Below, in pieces: positions 43,211 to 55,646 of a DNA stretch of 64,000 nt (positions are counted from its first letter, which is position 1; the number at the start of each line of letters is the position of its first letter). Source of the DNA: Triangularia verruculosa. Its lineage: Eukaryota; Ascomycota; Sordariomycetes; Sordariales; Podosporaceae. Below the pieces are notes generated by a model, which did not search any database, was not told the origin of the DNA, and saw only the letters and a program-made list of their open reading frames with translations. Made by a program: the position numbers and the translations under genes. The stretch spans positions 124,001 through 188,000 of the forward strand of contig MU863923.1 in assembly GCA_033296885.1 (NCBI GenBank). Direction: 5' to 3'.

Positions 43211-44548
43211 ATGACTGTCGCGACAATGGGACAGAGACCACTACATGCCGCCCCCGGGTTTGAGTTTTTTACGTTGGCCGAGGATCAGATTGGCATCGAA
43301 GATGGCGGTATGAAGTCGTCTGTCCCAATGCTATGACCACAGCCCATTCTGACTTCTGAATAAGTAGTATATAATCCGGAGGCAGTCATTATAGATGCCG
43401 TGGAAAGACCAAAGCCGACTGGAAATGTTACAAAGCGGACAGACACGAGTCCCAGCAGAACCAAACTCACAAATAGTCCCACCAAGACCCAAAACTCGGT
43501 TGTCCAGGAAGTCAAAAGTACAAGCAGTCAGACCACCAAGTCTGAAACCAAGACTGAGAACTCAATTGCTTCAAAAATAAGGGACACAGGCGGCGACGGC
43601 AAAAAGGACGATAAAAAACAGAACGGAACCTCGGCAGACTCTCATAATGAGACTGAGGGTGAGAGCTACGGTGATCGATGGGAATGGAGCGAGGGTGACC
43701 TTGATTACATACGTATTGACGAAAGTAAGTCTCTTGTAGTGCCACAACCAAGAGATCGCACTGACAAACTCTCATAGATGGTGGCAAGCTCCTATATACC
43801 GATTACCAGAAAAATCTCGACCCAGAGGCCAAGCCACCGCCCAGTCCGACCAAGTCCGAATCATCAACCCCAGGCAAGCAGAACTCGAAAACCGACAGCC
43901 GGCCCAAATCCAAATGGAGTGAACCTCTAAATCCCCGTACGTACCCCTCTCACCATTGATGTTCACCACCTTCTAACACCTCCCCTTCTCAAAGACTTCC
44001 AAGTAGTCTCCAGACCCAAGCGCTTCTTCGTCGTAGGCCGCATCTTCAAAGTCTCCTGGTTCGAACCCCTCGGCTGTCCCGACCCATCCTCCGACCCGTT
44101 CCCGCCCTCATCCCCCACCACTACCTCTCCCATCGACAACTACTCCGAAGCCTGCCCTCCATTCCATGGGGAGAAACCGCTCGCCAAGTACCGCTGGTTT
44201 GTCGTCGTCCGCCGCCGCCTCCACCACTCGCTGTGCTTCTCCATCACCACCTACGCCGGAGCCAACAAGTCAGCTACCAACAAGACAGCAAGAGGGAGAG
44301 ATGTAGATTTTGTGGTGTTGCACAACTGCAATGTGAAGCCGGCAAGACCGTACGAAGAAGAGAACATCACCAGAAAGCCAGTCGCGGTGATTATCGAGGA
44401 CCAGGAGACGTTCATCAGTCCGATTGCGAGGTTGGACTGCGGGAGGGTGTACACCGTGGAGGATCACCTCCGGGTCATGAAGGTGGGACGGGTACACCCT
44501 GGGAGTTTGGCCGCTTTGGAGGAGTACTTCAAGGATAGTGTTAGTTAA
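43211..44548 (+). CDS. DUF6590 domain protein
   Basis: Four exons: 43211-43307, 43386-43724, 43778-43936, 43995-44548, giving 382 aa with introns of 78, 53 and 58 nt. The N-terminal 190 residues are Ser/Thr/Lys-rich and probably disordered. The C-terminal domain (about residues 205-375) shows DUF6590 features: FVVGRIFKVSWFEPLG, YRWFVVVRRRLHHSLCFSI, TYAGANKS and the closing HLRVMKVGRVHPGSLAALEE. This domain is common and expanded in Pezizomycotina. Its biochemical function is not established. Some members accompany heterokaryon-incompatibility-like proteins, but no such neighbour is here. Confidence 0.88.
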
Positions 44549-45723
44549 GGTGGAAAGGTAAGGGTGTGATGTTTGTTGAAGGGGGGGGGGGGCAAGTCCG
44601 GTTACATTTCAGGGCGGTTTTCTTTTTGGGTATATCTCAACGGGAATGCTGGGTGGCTGTTTGTGCTCTTATAACGATCATACCTTCTTTTCATATTCGT
44701 CAAAATCCATCCCTTCCTGTGCTGAGAAACGACCTTGAACCCCCTCTCGTTTGGTGGTGATTTGGGTTTTTCCTCTTTCATATTACCTAACCCGGCACCA
44801 CGATAGGCAACGGCTCAAAATGGTTTCTGCTGCCGTTTCAGTACTCACATTCTTTCCAAAAGACCTTAGTTACTTGTGTTTTATCCAGGTTAAGGTAAGG
44901 TAGTTTAACGTTCTCGATGACGAAGTGCGCCAATCGAGACTTAGGCTTTCAACATGAGCTACTGGCAAGTCTCTTGAAACCCACAGTGAGAAACGTGAAC
45001 ACGGTGACGGGCCAAGAGTCAGACGAGGACCTTTGCTTCAACTGGACATGGTCTAGAAGACTGCAATCAAGGCCTACAGTGTGGTTGTGTCTCTGACCGT
45101 GGCTTGGCTGTGAGTTCCTGGGATGCGTCTCATGGACGTTAACTTGACCAGGTCTGAAGCATATCAGAAATACAACTGTCGACAAGCCCAGCATGAAACA
45201 TAGATGACGGAACAGCTTGAGCAAAAAAGAAAAAAAACGGATTTGATTCGACACAAAGGAAATAGCTTCTAGGGGTCCTACAAAAATGAAAACAGGTTGC
45301 CCTCTGGGTGAGTGAGTGTGAGAGGCCTGAGGTGTGTGTATGTGTGTGTGGTATGAGAGACCAGATAGATCTGGCACATCTCGCGTAGCCCGTTTCCTGC
45401 AACGCCGACAGATGGTAACCGCATCAAATGCCACAAAATCACAACAATGGCAGCAACATGATCCAGATAAAACACGTCCTGTCCATTCCCATATCCCCAG
45501 ATAAATTCCCAAACAACTGCTTTTCTCTTTATCCCACCAGACTCCACCCAACTGTTCTGTCCCAATGTAAAAAGTCCTTGGTGTATGCCCTTCTGTCATT
45601 AGTGTGTATGGTGGTGGTACAACGAGACATTAAGTGGAGTAGGTGTTGGGTGGGTTCCAGGTGTGTGTGTGGGTTGTCGGTTGTCTCGTACGCATCATGA
45701 AATGCGTATCATCTTCTGTTCTC
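44549..45723. other. convergent intergenic region (DUF6590 gene / PMT1)
   Basis: 1175 bp with both 3' flanks. A G11 run lies at about 44581-44591 and a GT-rich dinucleotide tract at about 45331-45352. A 216-codon minus-strand frame here is cysteine/histidine-rich and low-complexity and is not believed. Confidence 0.5.
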
Positions 45724-48700
45724 TCACAACTCCTCCTTGGCGGTCTTTTCTTTGCTTTCACTGGCGGGCTTGGGAACCTTCCCCTCAGCCTCCTTCTCAC
45801 CCTCAACGCTTTTCTCGGCAGCCGGAATGGATTCGTCAGGAATTAAGCTCTGGGGAGTCTCGCGGTCAACACCTGAAAAGTCATGTTAGTAATTGGCCCT
45901 CCACAAAATGGTTCATTGTGTCCACATACCCTCGACATCGGGGTGTGGCGGCGCCACTGGAACCGGCGCCTCATCCTCCGCACCAACGAAAACCTCATTG
46001 CCAGCAGCATCAATGATGCGGGTGCGAGTCTCATAACGGGTCTTGAATTCGACTTTGCCCTCGAGGGCCTTGACTTGCTCAATGTCCAGCAGGTTACCAT
46101 CCTGGTCTCGGTACTCAACACGCTCCTCAGTATGGACGATACGCTGGTCGTCAACCGGCGCTCCCGAAACCTTCTCCTGTGGCTGCTCCACGGCAGGGAC
46201 CTTGGCCTGTTCGCCAGCAGCCACCGGATTCTCAGCAGGGGCTGGGGCCTGCACGTTCACTGACGGCTTGCTTGTTGAGGTCGGCGAGGCCGCCACAGGC
46301 GAATTGGCAAGCTGGTTATAAGCGTCATACTACGTCAACAAAATATTAGCACCGAGTTTCTGTCATTAATAACCCGCCTATGTCATTGTTCTATGTGCCC
46401 ATGATTCATGCATCGATAGCCATTGAGCTCAAGATGACCTGAAAAATCATGCATTATTCATTTAAACCCATCACCGCCCCCTCACCGGGAGTTTCAACTC
46501 GGGGACTGTTGCACTTACGCTGTCGAGGAAGGTGTTGCAGTCCCAATCCCAGGTGTCGAAAAGCTTGACACGCTTGCACTCAGCCTTTGTCCAGGTGTTG
46601 CCGTAGGCAAGAGGAGAAAGCAGAGTAAAGGCGGCAATGGAGATAACCAAGAAAAGAAGAGCACCAGCCTTGCCGATCAGGGGATTCTTCTTCAGGCCGA
46701 AAGCCGAGATCCGGGCGACGACAAAATCGTAGACCTGGCAGAAAGCAATGACGGAGAAGTAAAGAGCCGGGAAGTAATGGTGAAGGAATAGCTGGCGCTG
46801 CATTAGGTAGAAGGGGAAATAATGCAGAGCCCATCCAAGCACAGATGTGCCAATTTCGTAATCAAAGCGCTTGAAAACGGTGTCAGCATAGTCGTTGAAG
46901 TTGCGCTGCCACCTGAGTACAGCGATGCCCTTGAACAGCACGTAGATGACGACGGCGGCAGTGGCGCTCCACCAAACAATGGGGTTACCAATAAGGTAGA
47001 TCTGGCGGTGGTTCTTGCCCCAGAAGTTAATGCCACGGCGGAGGATAGGCCAGGAGTCTGGGCGAGAGTCCCAGGCGTGGGATTCAACCAGGCCAGCGTT
47101 GGTTTTCCACATGACCTTTTGAAGCTCCCAGAACTTGCCCAAGAAGCCAGGGTTGGCATAGTTGACCTTCTCGGCATCAGGACCAAGCTTGGCGTGCTCA
47201 TTGGATTCGATATACCAGAGACTGTTGGGGAGGGTGCCGCCACGAGCGCAGGTAACTTCTTGCTGCTCGGAAGCCCATGCGGGAAGCTTGACCTTGTGAG
47301 AGAACAAGACGCAACCGGTCATAACATGAACAAGTCTAAACTTGGTGTCAATGGTGCGGAGGCGCTCCTGAGCAACACCGGACTTGGACTTTTTCTTGAC
47401 GATCTCAACACGGAAAAAGTCGTTGGCATCTCCATCGAATCCCTCATAACCATAGGCGGACACCTCATTCTGCCATTCAGCTTCGGTAACAGGGGGGCGA
47501 ACATCGTGAGAGTGGAGGCGACGGTGGGTGGGGACGTGGTAAATGCGAATGATGCCACCGTTCTTGATGTAGGGGGTTTCCTCAAGGTTGTTCCACGCGC
47601 TGGTGCCGTTGATAGGCAAGCCATCGGCGCCAAGAGGCTGAGTCTGGTTCTCGAGGAACCAAAGATTGTTGTCGTCCTTGTGAGGGTAGAGAGTGATCTG
47701 TTGCTGCTTGGAGCCGGTGGGGTACATGAGGGGGTGCGAGTGAAGATAACCGCCTTGAGTGTTGACGTGCCTGATGGAGACCTTGCTGCCCATGAGGACA
47801 TCGGCCGGGACATCCTGCATGCCCTTGGAGTTGAGAGTAGACTGGAACTCAGAGCTCATGAAGCCGTCGCCCTCACCGGGGTTAACCAAGCAAAGGAAGT
47901 GGATACCGAACATGGCCATGTAGAAGGTCATGGGAATGACAATCAAGCAGAAAGCACGAGCCAAGAAGTGCTTGGAGAAGGTGCGGATGGTGACGTTCTT
48001 GTAATCACCCCACATGACCCAAAGCTGGACCAGTGTCAAGCCGCCAACCCAAGCGATGGTGAACAAGCCAACCCACTTGATGCTGACGGTCATACCGAGA
48101 CCAAGGCCGGTCATGACAAGCCAGAACCACCAGCTAGGGGAGAAAGCCCTGGAGGGGCCGAGCTCCTGTTGGTTGGTGAAGGAGATGAACGCAAGCGCAG
48201 TAAAAGCCGTGGTGATCATCAAAGGGGAATCGAGCAGAATGAGGCGGGCCTGGGTAAGGAGACCGTTCTCTGCAACAGTCCAAATTAGCAGACGGCATCT
48301 CAGAGCTGTTTGTATCCAGCCAAGAAGAACATACCAAAAATGATAAGGCCAGCACCCATAGCGGCGGTGAAACTGCGGCAACCCGCAGCTTTCAGCGTCA
48401 GAAACATCGTGGGTGCCAAAAGAATGCCGCAAATAGCAGGGAACAAGCGCATCGCGACGTAGGGAACACCAGGCTCAATGTAGTCCTTGCCGATTTCCTT
48501 GAAGTCGAAGCTGCCATCGAAGCCAGCGAGGTAACCGAAGAGGGTAATCATGAGCTTTGCAAGAGGGGGGTGGACGTCCATGAAGAACTTGCCCTTGATG
48601 TACTTGGAAGCGAAGCCGCCGAAGCTGTTGCAACCGCATGGTTAGCCCTATCCGATGTTGATAGCCTGGAGAGGGAAAGGAGGGCAAACGTACTGAACCT

Positions 48701-48986
48701 CGTCAAAGACGACGCTGGTGGGCTGATAGATGCGGAACAGGCGCACCGCAGCTGCCAAGAAGGTGATGCCCAACAAGAGCTGGTAATCAGAGCCAGGAAG
48801 CAGGAAAACATCGTTGTCTTGCACCCCTTCCGAGGTGTAGTCATTGGGACGCTTTGAATCCCCCTTGGACTTGTTTTTGGAGCTCATTGAGACGGAGCCT
48901 TGGAGGGGCTGGGTTGGTGCTGGGTTGGGGGGAAGAGGAGGCGATACCCGGCCGGATGCCGCTTTTGCGGCTGCCGATCGAGCCAT
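45724..48986 (-). CDS. PMT1: protein O-mannosyltransferase, PMT1 type
   Basis: Five exons on the minus strand: 48986-48694, 48624-48335, 48269-46519, 46329-45930, 45872-45724, giving 960 aa. Introns are 69, 65, 189 and 57 nt. The first luminal loop carries Asp95-Glu96 (VVFDEVHFGGFASKYIKG) and FMDVHPPLAKLM. The luminal MIR region (about 350-550) contains GGYLHSHPLMYP, HSHD and LPAWASEQQEVTCARGG. A cluster of membrane spans follows to about 720. The hydrophilic tail after residue 778 is 182 aa and contains YRDQDGNLLDIEQVKAL, similar in style to the PMT1 tail of yeast but longer. The enzyme transfers mannose from dolichyl-phosphate mannose to Ser/Thr in the ER lumen and normally pairs with a PMT2-type partner. 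Confidence 0.94.
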
Positions 48987-49887
48987 TGTCGATGTTGGAG
49001 AGGACGATACCTAGCTAGAAATCGTTGTGCTTATCGGGGTCAGTTGGTTGCGAACGGCGTGATAATTCAACCGTCAGAATCGATGTTGGTAAGTCCGGGA
49101 ATTGGGAATTAACGAGAGTCGAGAAGGTCAAGGTTTCATTACAAGGCTGTCATTGGGTGCTGAATTCCGAACAAGAAAAAAAGTGACGAGTGAAGAGCAC
49201 TCGGCCAGGCCCGGATCGAAAAAAAGAGGTCGGACGAGAAGAAGAAGAGGAAAAAGACTTGGTCAGTCTTCAGTAGCTGACTTGACCTCGGAAAGGCTGA
49301 AGATGGAAAGGGGGTTGCAGTCGCCAGTTGATGAAGCTGCGCGCCGACAAGCATCCCATAATTATTCAATGTAGCTTAAGTGGCCTCAACCCCTGCTGGC
49401 CTAAAGACGGTCATTGCGTGCTACCATTGGCTGACATTCCCCAAACGGCGCGGGACACGGGCCACAAGTAACCTCACAAGAGCCTAGCATCGTTCTCGAG
49501 GTCCCAGCTAATTATTTTTTGACGCGTCACAGCCACTCTCCCTGCTTGTGTATCCGTATTGAAAGAAACAGGTCATGGTAGGCGAGGGAGGAATTGGCAT
49601 CCATACGTGAATAGAATTCTGCTGTACGAACATGCTCCTATCTTACAAGGCGCGGGTGTCTAAAGAATATTACCTTCATGATGTTTGAGTGTCTTGAACA
49701 CCATGGCATGTGAAGATTGACAATCCCTGACGGCCAGAGCGCTGTAAGTGTGTGCACGGGCCACACAACCGCACCCACCCGCGCTCTGCCGCGCCGATAG
49801 CAATTGGCAGTGTTCAGGAATTTCGATAGGCGACTATACTTTTCATCATTCCAACCACCACAGCGATTTGCAACATCCTGCATCAAC
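48987..49887. promoter_or_regulatory. divergent promoter region of PMT1 and SF3A1
   Basis: 901 bp between head-to-head start codons. An A/G-rich stretch is at about 49160-49260. No RNA gene or named operator was recognised. Confidence 0.45.
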
Positions 49888-51551
49888 ATGGCTGTTGCAA
49901 ACGGAGACTCGGCCACGTCGGCAGCCGCAGCGCTTGAGAATATCAAGCCGCCGCCAGGAGTCATTATTCCGCCACCGGGCGAAATCCGCGAAGCGATCGA
50001 GAAGACGGCCGGCTATGTCATGCGCGGTGGCCTTGGCCTCGAGCAGCGCATTCGCGAGAACCACGGCAAAAACCCGAAATTCAGCTTTTTGATGAAGAAT
50101 GACGACCCATACAATGCCTACTACGAATGGAGGAAGGAGGAGATCAAGGCCGGCCGTGGTACCGCGGTGGCGGCTGGTCGCGTCGGAGAGAATGCTGCAC
50201 CAGCTAAGGAAGAGCCAAAGGGTCCTCAGAAGCCCCCCGACTTCCAGTTCTCAGCCCGTATGCCTCGAATGAGCCAGAAAGATTTGGAGATTGTGCGACT
50301 AACTGCATTGTTCGTCGCAAAGAACGGGCGCTCTTTTATGACACACCTTGCGCAGCGTGAGCATGGCAACCCTCAGTTTCAGTTCCTGGCTCCCAACCAC
50401 ACTTTCCACAACTTCTTCCAAAGCCTCATCGATCAGTACTCGATTCTTCTTCGCGAGAGCGGCGTCAATGGCGAAGGCACCAAACTACACCAAGCCCGTG
50501 TTGAGGAACTTCGCCGTAGCGCTACCGACAAATACCATGTGCTGGCGCGCGCCAAGCAGAGGGCAGAGTATGCCAGATGGGCAGAGGCTGAGAAGGCAAA
50601 GAAGGAGGAGCAGGAAGAACAAAAGAAGGAGGAGCTTGCTCGCATCGACTGGAACGATTTCGTAGTGGTTGAAACCATCACCTTTACCGAAGCCGATGAC
50701 CAGGCGTCCCTCCCGCCCCCAACCACCCTCAATGATCTTCAGTATGCTTCTTTGGAGGAGAAGAACAAGATGTCGATCAGCTCTAGTCTTCGCATTGAGG
50801 AGGCATTCCCATTCGAAGATACCAGCTACAACGCCTATCCTCCTCAAGTGTATGGCGCTCAGGCGCCAGCCCCCGCAGCGCAAGCAAGCCACCAGATGCC
50901 CACGTATCCGGCTGCAAATACCCCACCGCCTCCATCGTATGGCTCATCTGTGCCGGTTGGAGGATCAAACACTGCAGAGGAGGAACATGAGGTAGAAAGA
51001 ATACGGGAAAGAGAGCAGGAAAGGTTACGCATGCAACAGGCACAGACAGAAGCTCGGGGTGGTGCCGCTCCAATGAAGATCAAGGAGAACTACGTTCCTC
51101 GGGCAGCTCAACGGGCGGCCCATAAATTTGGTGCTCAGACGGCCATGTGCCCCAACTGCAAACAGCAGATTCCGCTCAATGAGATGGATGAGCACATGAG
51201 AAGTAAGAAATCTCGCCCTCATTTGATCTCTGAGGTTGCTAACAAGATGCAGTTGAACTACTCGACCCTCGATGGAAAGAGCAGAAGGCCAAGGCTGATG
51301 CTCGTTATGCCACAACAAATCTCTCGACCGTGGATGTGGCCAACAATCTCAAGCGTCTAGCAAGCCAACGCAGTGACCTGTTCGACGGTGCAACTGGCCA
51401 GGCGCTGTCAGAGGAGGAGCAAGCCCGGAGGAAGAAGATTGCGCTGCATTCATTTGATGGCAACCCGGAAAATGCTCACCTCAATCAGATGCAAAATTTC
51501 AACCTCGATGAGCAAATTCGGGCTATTCACCAGAAGTTTGCGGACAAATAA
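49888..51551 (+). CDS. SF3A1: splicing factor 3A subunit 1 (SF3a120 / Prp21)
   Basis: Two exons: 49888-51202 and 51253-51551, with a 50-nt intron, giving 537 aa. SURP1 is at about residues 32-85 (IREAIEKTAGYVMRGGLGLE and NPKFSFLMKNDDPYNAYYEW). SURP2 is at about 130-188 (LTALFVAKNGRSFMTHLAQR and FQFLAPNHTFHNFF). The PRP21-like middle follows. A CPNCKQQIPLNEMDEHMR element runs across the splice junction into IELLDPRWKEQK, exactly as in the family. The protein ends in QIRAIHQKFADK and lacks the C-terminal ubiquitin-like domain of human SF3A1. It is part of the U2 snRNP SF3a complex and acts in branch-site recognition. Confidence 0.95.
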
Positions 51552-52509
51552 GTATTGTCTCGATAGAGAAGATTGCAGTCTTGTGAGCTTTTTGGATCAG
51601 ACGAAGGTTGTCCATAGTATAAGATGAGCAAGCGGTGTTTGGTTTGTCGAGAAGAATATCTATCGACAGAACCAGCGTCAACATTCATGTGCAGCAACAG
51701 TCGCTCTTTGGTGGCCTGGGACGCACATCAAAGTGTGTACTTGTATTAAAGGGGGTTCCTATCGGGTGCTCATGGAAGGAGTTGTGTGGCGCATTCAGGG
51801 TCATGTTTTGGCAATCAGAAAGTTGTTCTCCATGATCTTTTCCCGAGTTTGGCTGGGTTCCCACTTGTGCTACGTTTCTTGTTGACATGTTTTGAGAGCA
51901 GATGCATGTTTTGAACTGACACTGCAGGCATGATAATGTCATCGTGGTGCATGTATGGAGATATCTACTGGTAGGTACAGTGGGACATGGCGAACATGCG
52001 CCAGATTCCCGAACCAGGAATCATCGAGCGGGTGGGAATTACCCCACCTTCTCTGCCCCACCCTGTGAGCGCTTGGCTTGGCTGACCACTTACGATCATC
52101 AGGAGGACACAAGGAGCGGGCTTCCAACTCGCATCATATCACTACGCTTACTCGACTTCATCCCTCCTCCGCCGCCAACTTTCTGATCCAGCTTGCGCCA
52201 ATCTCGACACCGTCACCTGTCCACACCGCACAACACTTTTTTTGCTCATTCATAAGCATCTCAACTACCCGCGCAGCTTCCCCACACATTATTGTCACCC
52301 CTCTTTTCCCCAGACCCAACACCCACAACGCCTCAATAGCTAGGTAGCTCCCCTTCAACAAGGGAGCACCGACAAGCCCAACCTTCAAACTGGCTTCCAC
52401 CAACACCACCGCCGAGGCGGGAGGGGACCAGCCTCAAAGATCTCCCACCTCTCCCACCGGCTCCCAGTCCGAAGCCCTCGCCGCCGCCGCCCGCCTCCAC
52501 CGACCGATC
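51552..52509. other. intergenic region between SF3A1 and SNX3
   Basis: 958 bp. The last 350 bp are C-rich and pyrimidine-rich and probably form the SNX3 promoter and leader. No gene was recognised. Confidence 0.5.
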
Positions 52510-53017
52510 ATGCAATCCCTCCCCGACACCCGCACCCAGTCCTTCGACGAGATCTACGGGCCCCCCGAAAACTTCCTCGAGATTGAGGTCCGCAACCCTC
52601 GCACGCATGGCATAGGACGTCACATGTACACCGACTACGAGATCGTCTGCCGGACCAACATCCCCGCCTTCAAGCTGAGACAGTCGACGGTTCGTCGGCG
52701 GTATTCTGACTTTGAGTACTTTCGGGACATTCTAGAGAGGGAAAGCGCGCGGGTTACGATCCCGCCGCTGCCGGGCAAGGTTTTCACGAATCGGTTCAGC
52801 GATGATGTGATTGAGGGGAGGAGGGCGGGGCTGGAGAAGTTCTTGAAGATTGTGGTGGGGCATCCGCTGCTGCAGACGGGGAGTAAGGTTTTGGCTGGGT
52901 TTGTGCAGGGTATGCTTGTTTACTTTACATCTCACCAGATCTTCTGCGGTCAGTTGGGAGAACAGAGGGCTAACTAAAGAGACGGCAGATCCGAACTGGG
53001 ATCGAAATGCCTGGTGA
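52510..53017 (+). CDS. SNX3: sorting nexin 3 / Grd19
   Basis: Two exons: 52510-52909 and 52989-53017, with a 79-nt intron, giving 142 aa, the usual SNX3 length. Nearly the whole protein is a PX domain. Features are SFDEIYGPPENFLEIEV, the PI3P-binding basic motif RRRYSDFEYF, the proline-rich loop TIPPLPGKVF, and FLKIVVGHPLLQTGSKVLAG. The short last exon gives DPNWDRNAW, the conserved SNX3 C-terminus, which supports the splice model. It binds PI3P on endosomes and works with retromer in cargo recycling to the Golgi. Confidence 0.96.
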
Positions 53018-54402
53018 CGGGCCGGGTTTTTCAGGACCAGTTCGAATTCGACTGTAACTACGGCGACGACAACCACAACACTAGATCCGAAAAGTTCAAT
53101 TTCGACAACAGGCAATGCTTCTTCATGGGCGGCGAGGTGGTTTTCGAGGGAAGGAGGCGGTGCGGATATCAACAGATCTGTCTCTGCACCACCAATCCAT
53201 CCGTCCTCTTCGACAACGACGCAGACAAGACCGAGAAAATTGCAAAAGAAGCCGCCCAAGCGGTTGTTGCAGGAGTCGTATAAGATGGATGATTAAGAAA
53301 CCGTGGTGGAAATGATGGAACGCTGGGGGTTTTGCCTTTTTCTTTTGCTGAACTATGGCGAATAATTCCTGTTGTATGAGAAGGTTGATCAGTTACGTTT
53401 CTTTCTTTGCTTGTCGTTCATTTGCCAGCGTAGGGGGGAGGAGAGAGTGCGATGGAGCATATGATATTTTAGGTTGGCTTGTGCTTCGTTTGGTTTTCTT
53501 TTGAATTTAAGATATCCCATTTCTTAGCGACCTCTTTATCACCTACGAGGCCATAGATACCTTGACATCGACTTCATAAAAGCGGACTTCTTTGACCGGC
53601 GGAACTGTATCGGCTTCTGCTCCCCTACCAACCGGACGTTTGAGTCACACATGAAGCGTAAGATCGACTATTTGATATCAGGATGTATTTTCGAGAGCAG
53701 GGATCCTATTTTCCTTTTCGTTTCCTATCCTTAGATTTTCCTTTCCACCCATTTGCCCAGCTTCCATCCCTGGCCGCATGCACTGCCACCTTTTCCCATC
53801 CTTGCCATCATGCGTCCTGTCTCCATCGGTATATTGTACATGATCTCCCGCTCGCTCCCTTGTATTAATACAAGCAACACAAGTAACTGCAAAATGTGGT
53901 ATAATTCTCCCCCCCCTTGCTTCTTTGGATGCAAGAGGAAGAAAATCATCCCTTTGTATAAACTCTCACTCCCCCCCCCCCATCTATACCCAAAAAGCAA
54001 AGCCACCCACCCAACAAGAACCCAAAACGCCCGATGCCATGCTTGCCTCCCCCCCCCTTCTTCAAGGTTTGCCCTCCTCCCTGTTGTGCTGTAGCCGCCC
54101 CCAGCCCCCTCGAATGCAACAAAGAACCTCGAGACAGCCAGCTCTCGAGTTTTATGTACTCATCTGTCGTATTTTCCCTTTTTCCCCTGACCAATTCCCC
54201 CTCGCCGTATGAAATCTATATTGGCGTAATGATATCCGTTCACTGGAAAGAAGGTAGGGGTATCGTCTTTTGGTGGTGGTACAAAGAGGTGAGAGAAAAG
54301 AGCAAGGTTTTTGTTCGTCCTGGCCGGTCTCCATCGAGACTTGTGATGATACAGCCGTCGTTGTTATTCCCGAATATACAATGAGGTGATTTTTTCAGTC
54401 GA
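53018..54402. other. convergent intergenic region (SNX3 / RIM2)
   Basis: 1385 bp holding both 3' flanks. Several C homopolymers are present (about 53911-53917, 53971-53981, 54050-54057). Short plus-strand frames just after SNX3 are not supported by any family resemblance. Confidence 0.5.
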
Positions 54403-55646
54403 TCATGATGGAGCATGCAAAAGTCTGAGGATACCCTCGTACATGCCAAACATGATGGCTGCGCTGGGAACTGTCCTGAGAAGGTGCGGTGTCATGCCTC
54501 CGTAGAGACCGACCATACCTTCCTCCTTGGCCACGAGCTTGAAGCACTGGATCAGACCAGTGTACTTTGGCCTGCCGTCTGCCATGGGGGCTTGACGAAG
54601 TCTTGTCCGGGCGACCTATTTCGTCACATTGTCAGTACTGAAGTAGTCCAGGCATCAGAGAACGGAACCTACCTCATGAGGATAAGTCAAAATAGCCGCA
54701 ATCAGCTTCGCCCCTCCCGCCGCGCTGGCATTCCCCATCCAGCTCACTGTCGTGTCCCACCAAGTCCTCTCCTTGCCACTGATAACCAGCCTCTCCTCCC
54801 TCACCGCCAGCGCCTTCTTTGCCCGCTCATACAGCACCCACTGGAGCGTCGACTCGGCCACGCCCAAATAACTGGCACTCATGCCTTTGTAGAGGCCATA
54901 AATGCCCTCGTTCCGGAGCACCTGCTTGATACAGTCCAAGCTGTTCCTGTACTGCCTCGTCGCGATGCCGCTTTCGGCCGCCAGGTTCTTGTCGAGCTGC
55001 AATCTCGTCTTGACCATCCAAATCGGGTTCGTCGCTGTACTCGTCACAACTCCTGCCAGGATGGCTGAGCTTAGGTGGATGTACGTAGAATCGTCCTTGC
55101 CGTCGTTGAACCATTGAGAGAAGAGGCGTTTAGAGTTGCCATATGTGAAGAAGTTGATGGCGCGGGCGGGGACGACACCGACGAGGTTGGGGCCGAGGCC
55201 TTTAAAGAGGGCGCGCGGACCCTCGACTCGGTAGACGGCAGCGAGAATGGAGGCTGTTTCATTGAAGTGATAGACAGCTGTGCGGAGGGGGTTCATGGTG
55301 CCCACATGGGCGGCGCGGGAGGCTTTCAGCTGGGCTTGGTAGAAGTCGGATTGGAGGCGAGTTTTGAGGACGTCGAGGGGGGCTGTGAGGGTTGCTGCTG
55401 TCATGCCACCAACACTGAGAGGATGAGTTAGCGGTTGAGCAGTTCGAGATAAAGGCATATGAAAACCTACCCTCCGGCTACAAAGTGCGCCCATGACTTT
55501 GCGACTGCCGGCCTTCCACCAGACTTGGGTCTTGGATCAACCTCGCCAATTTCCCGGGACTGAAGTAGTTGAACAGGAGCGCCAGGGACAGATTCGATCT
55601 TCTGGTTGCCACCAGGTAGGGTCCTGGTGGCGGTAACCGTAGCCAT
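54403..55646 (-). CDS. RIM2: mitochondrial pyrimidine-nucleotide carrier (Rim2 / SLC25A33-36 type)
   Basis: Three exons on the minus strand: 55646-55471, 55414-54673, 54615-54403, giving 376 aa with introns of 56 and 57 nt. Three mitochondrial-carrier repeats are visible, each with a PxDxxKTR-type signature: APLDVLKTRLQSDF, TNPIWMVKTRLQLDK and YPHEVARTRLRQAP. The Trp in the second (NPIWMVKTRLQ) is typical of the pyrimidine-nucleotide branch, and the length matches yeast Rim2. It sits in the inner membrane and exchanges pyrimidine nucleotides (possibly with iron co-transport in yeast). The first repeat is split exactly at the conserved Gly-rich turn by intron 1, which supports the model. Confidence 0.95.

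Noticed and set aside
44949..45599. 216-codon minus-strand frame between DUF6590 and PMT1
   Set aside because: Low-complexity Cys/His content generated partly by a GT repeat, no domain, and it sits in the 3' flank of PMT1.
46822..48288. 488-codon open frame on the plus strand inside PMT1
   Set aside because: It is exactly antisense to conserved PMT1 exons and arises from their codon bias. The translation resembles no protein family.
53014..53283. 89-codon frame starting at the SNX3 stop codon
   Set aside because: The SNX3 C-terminus DPNWDRNAW shows the true end. This frame is 3' UTR sequence.
53905..54060. several long C homopolymers
   Set aside because: Common low-complexity runs in a 3' flanking region, with no evidence of a functional element.
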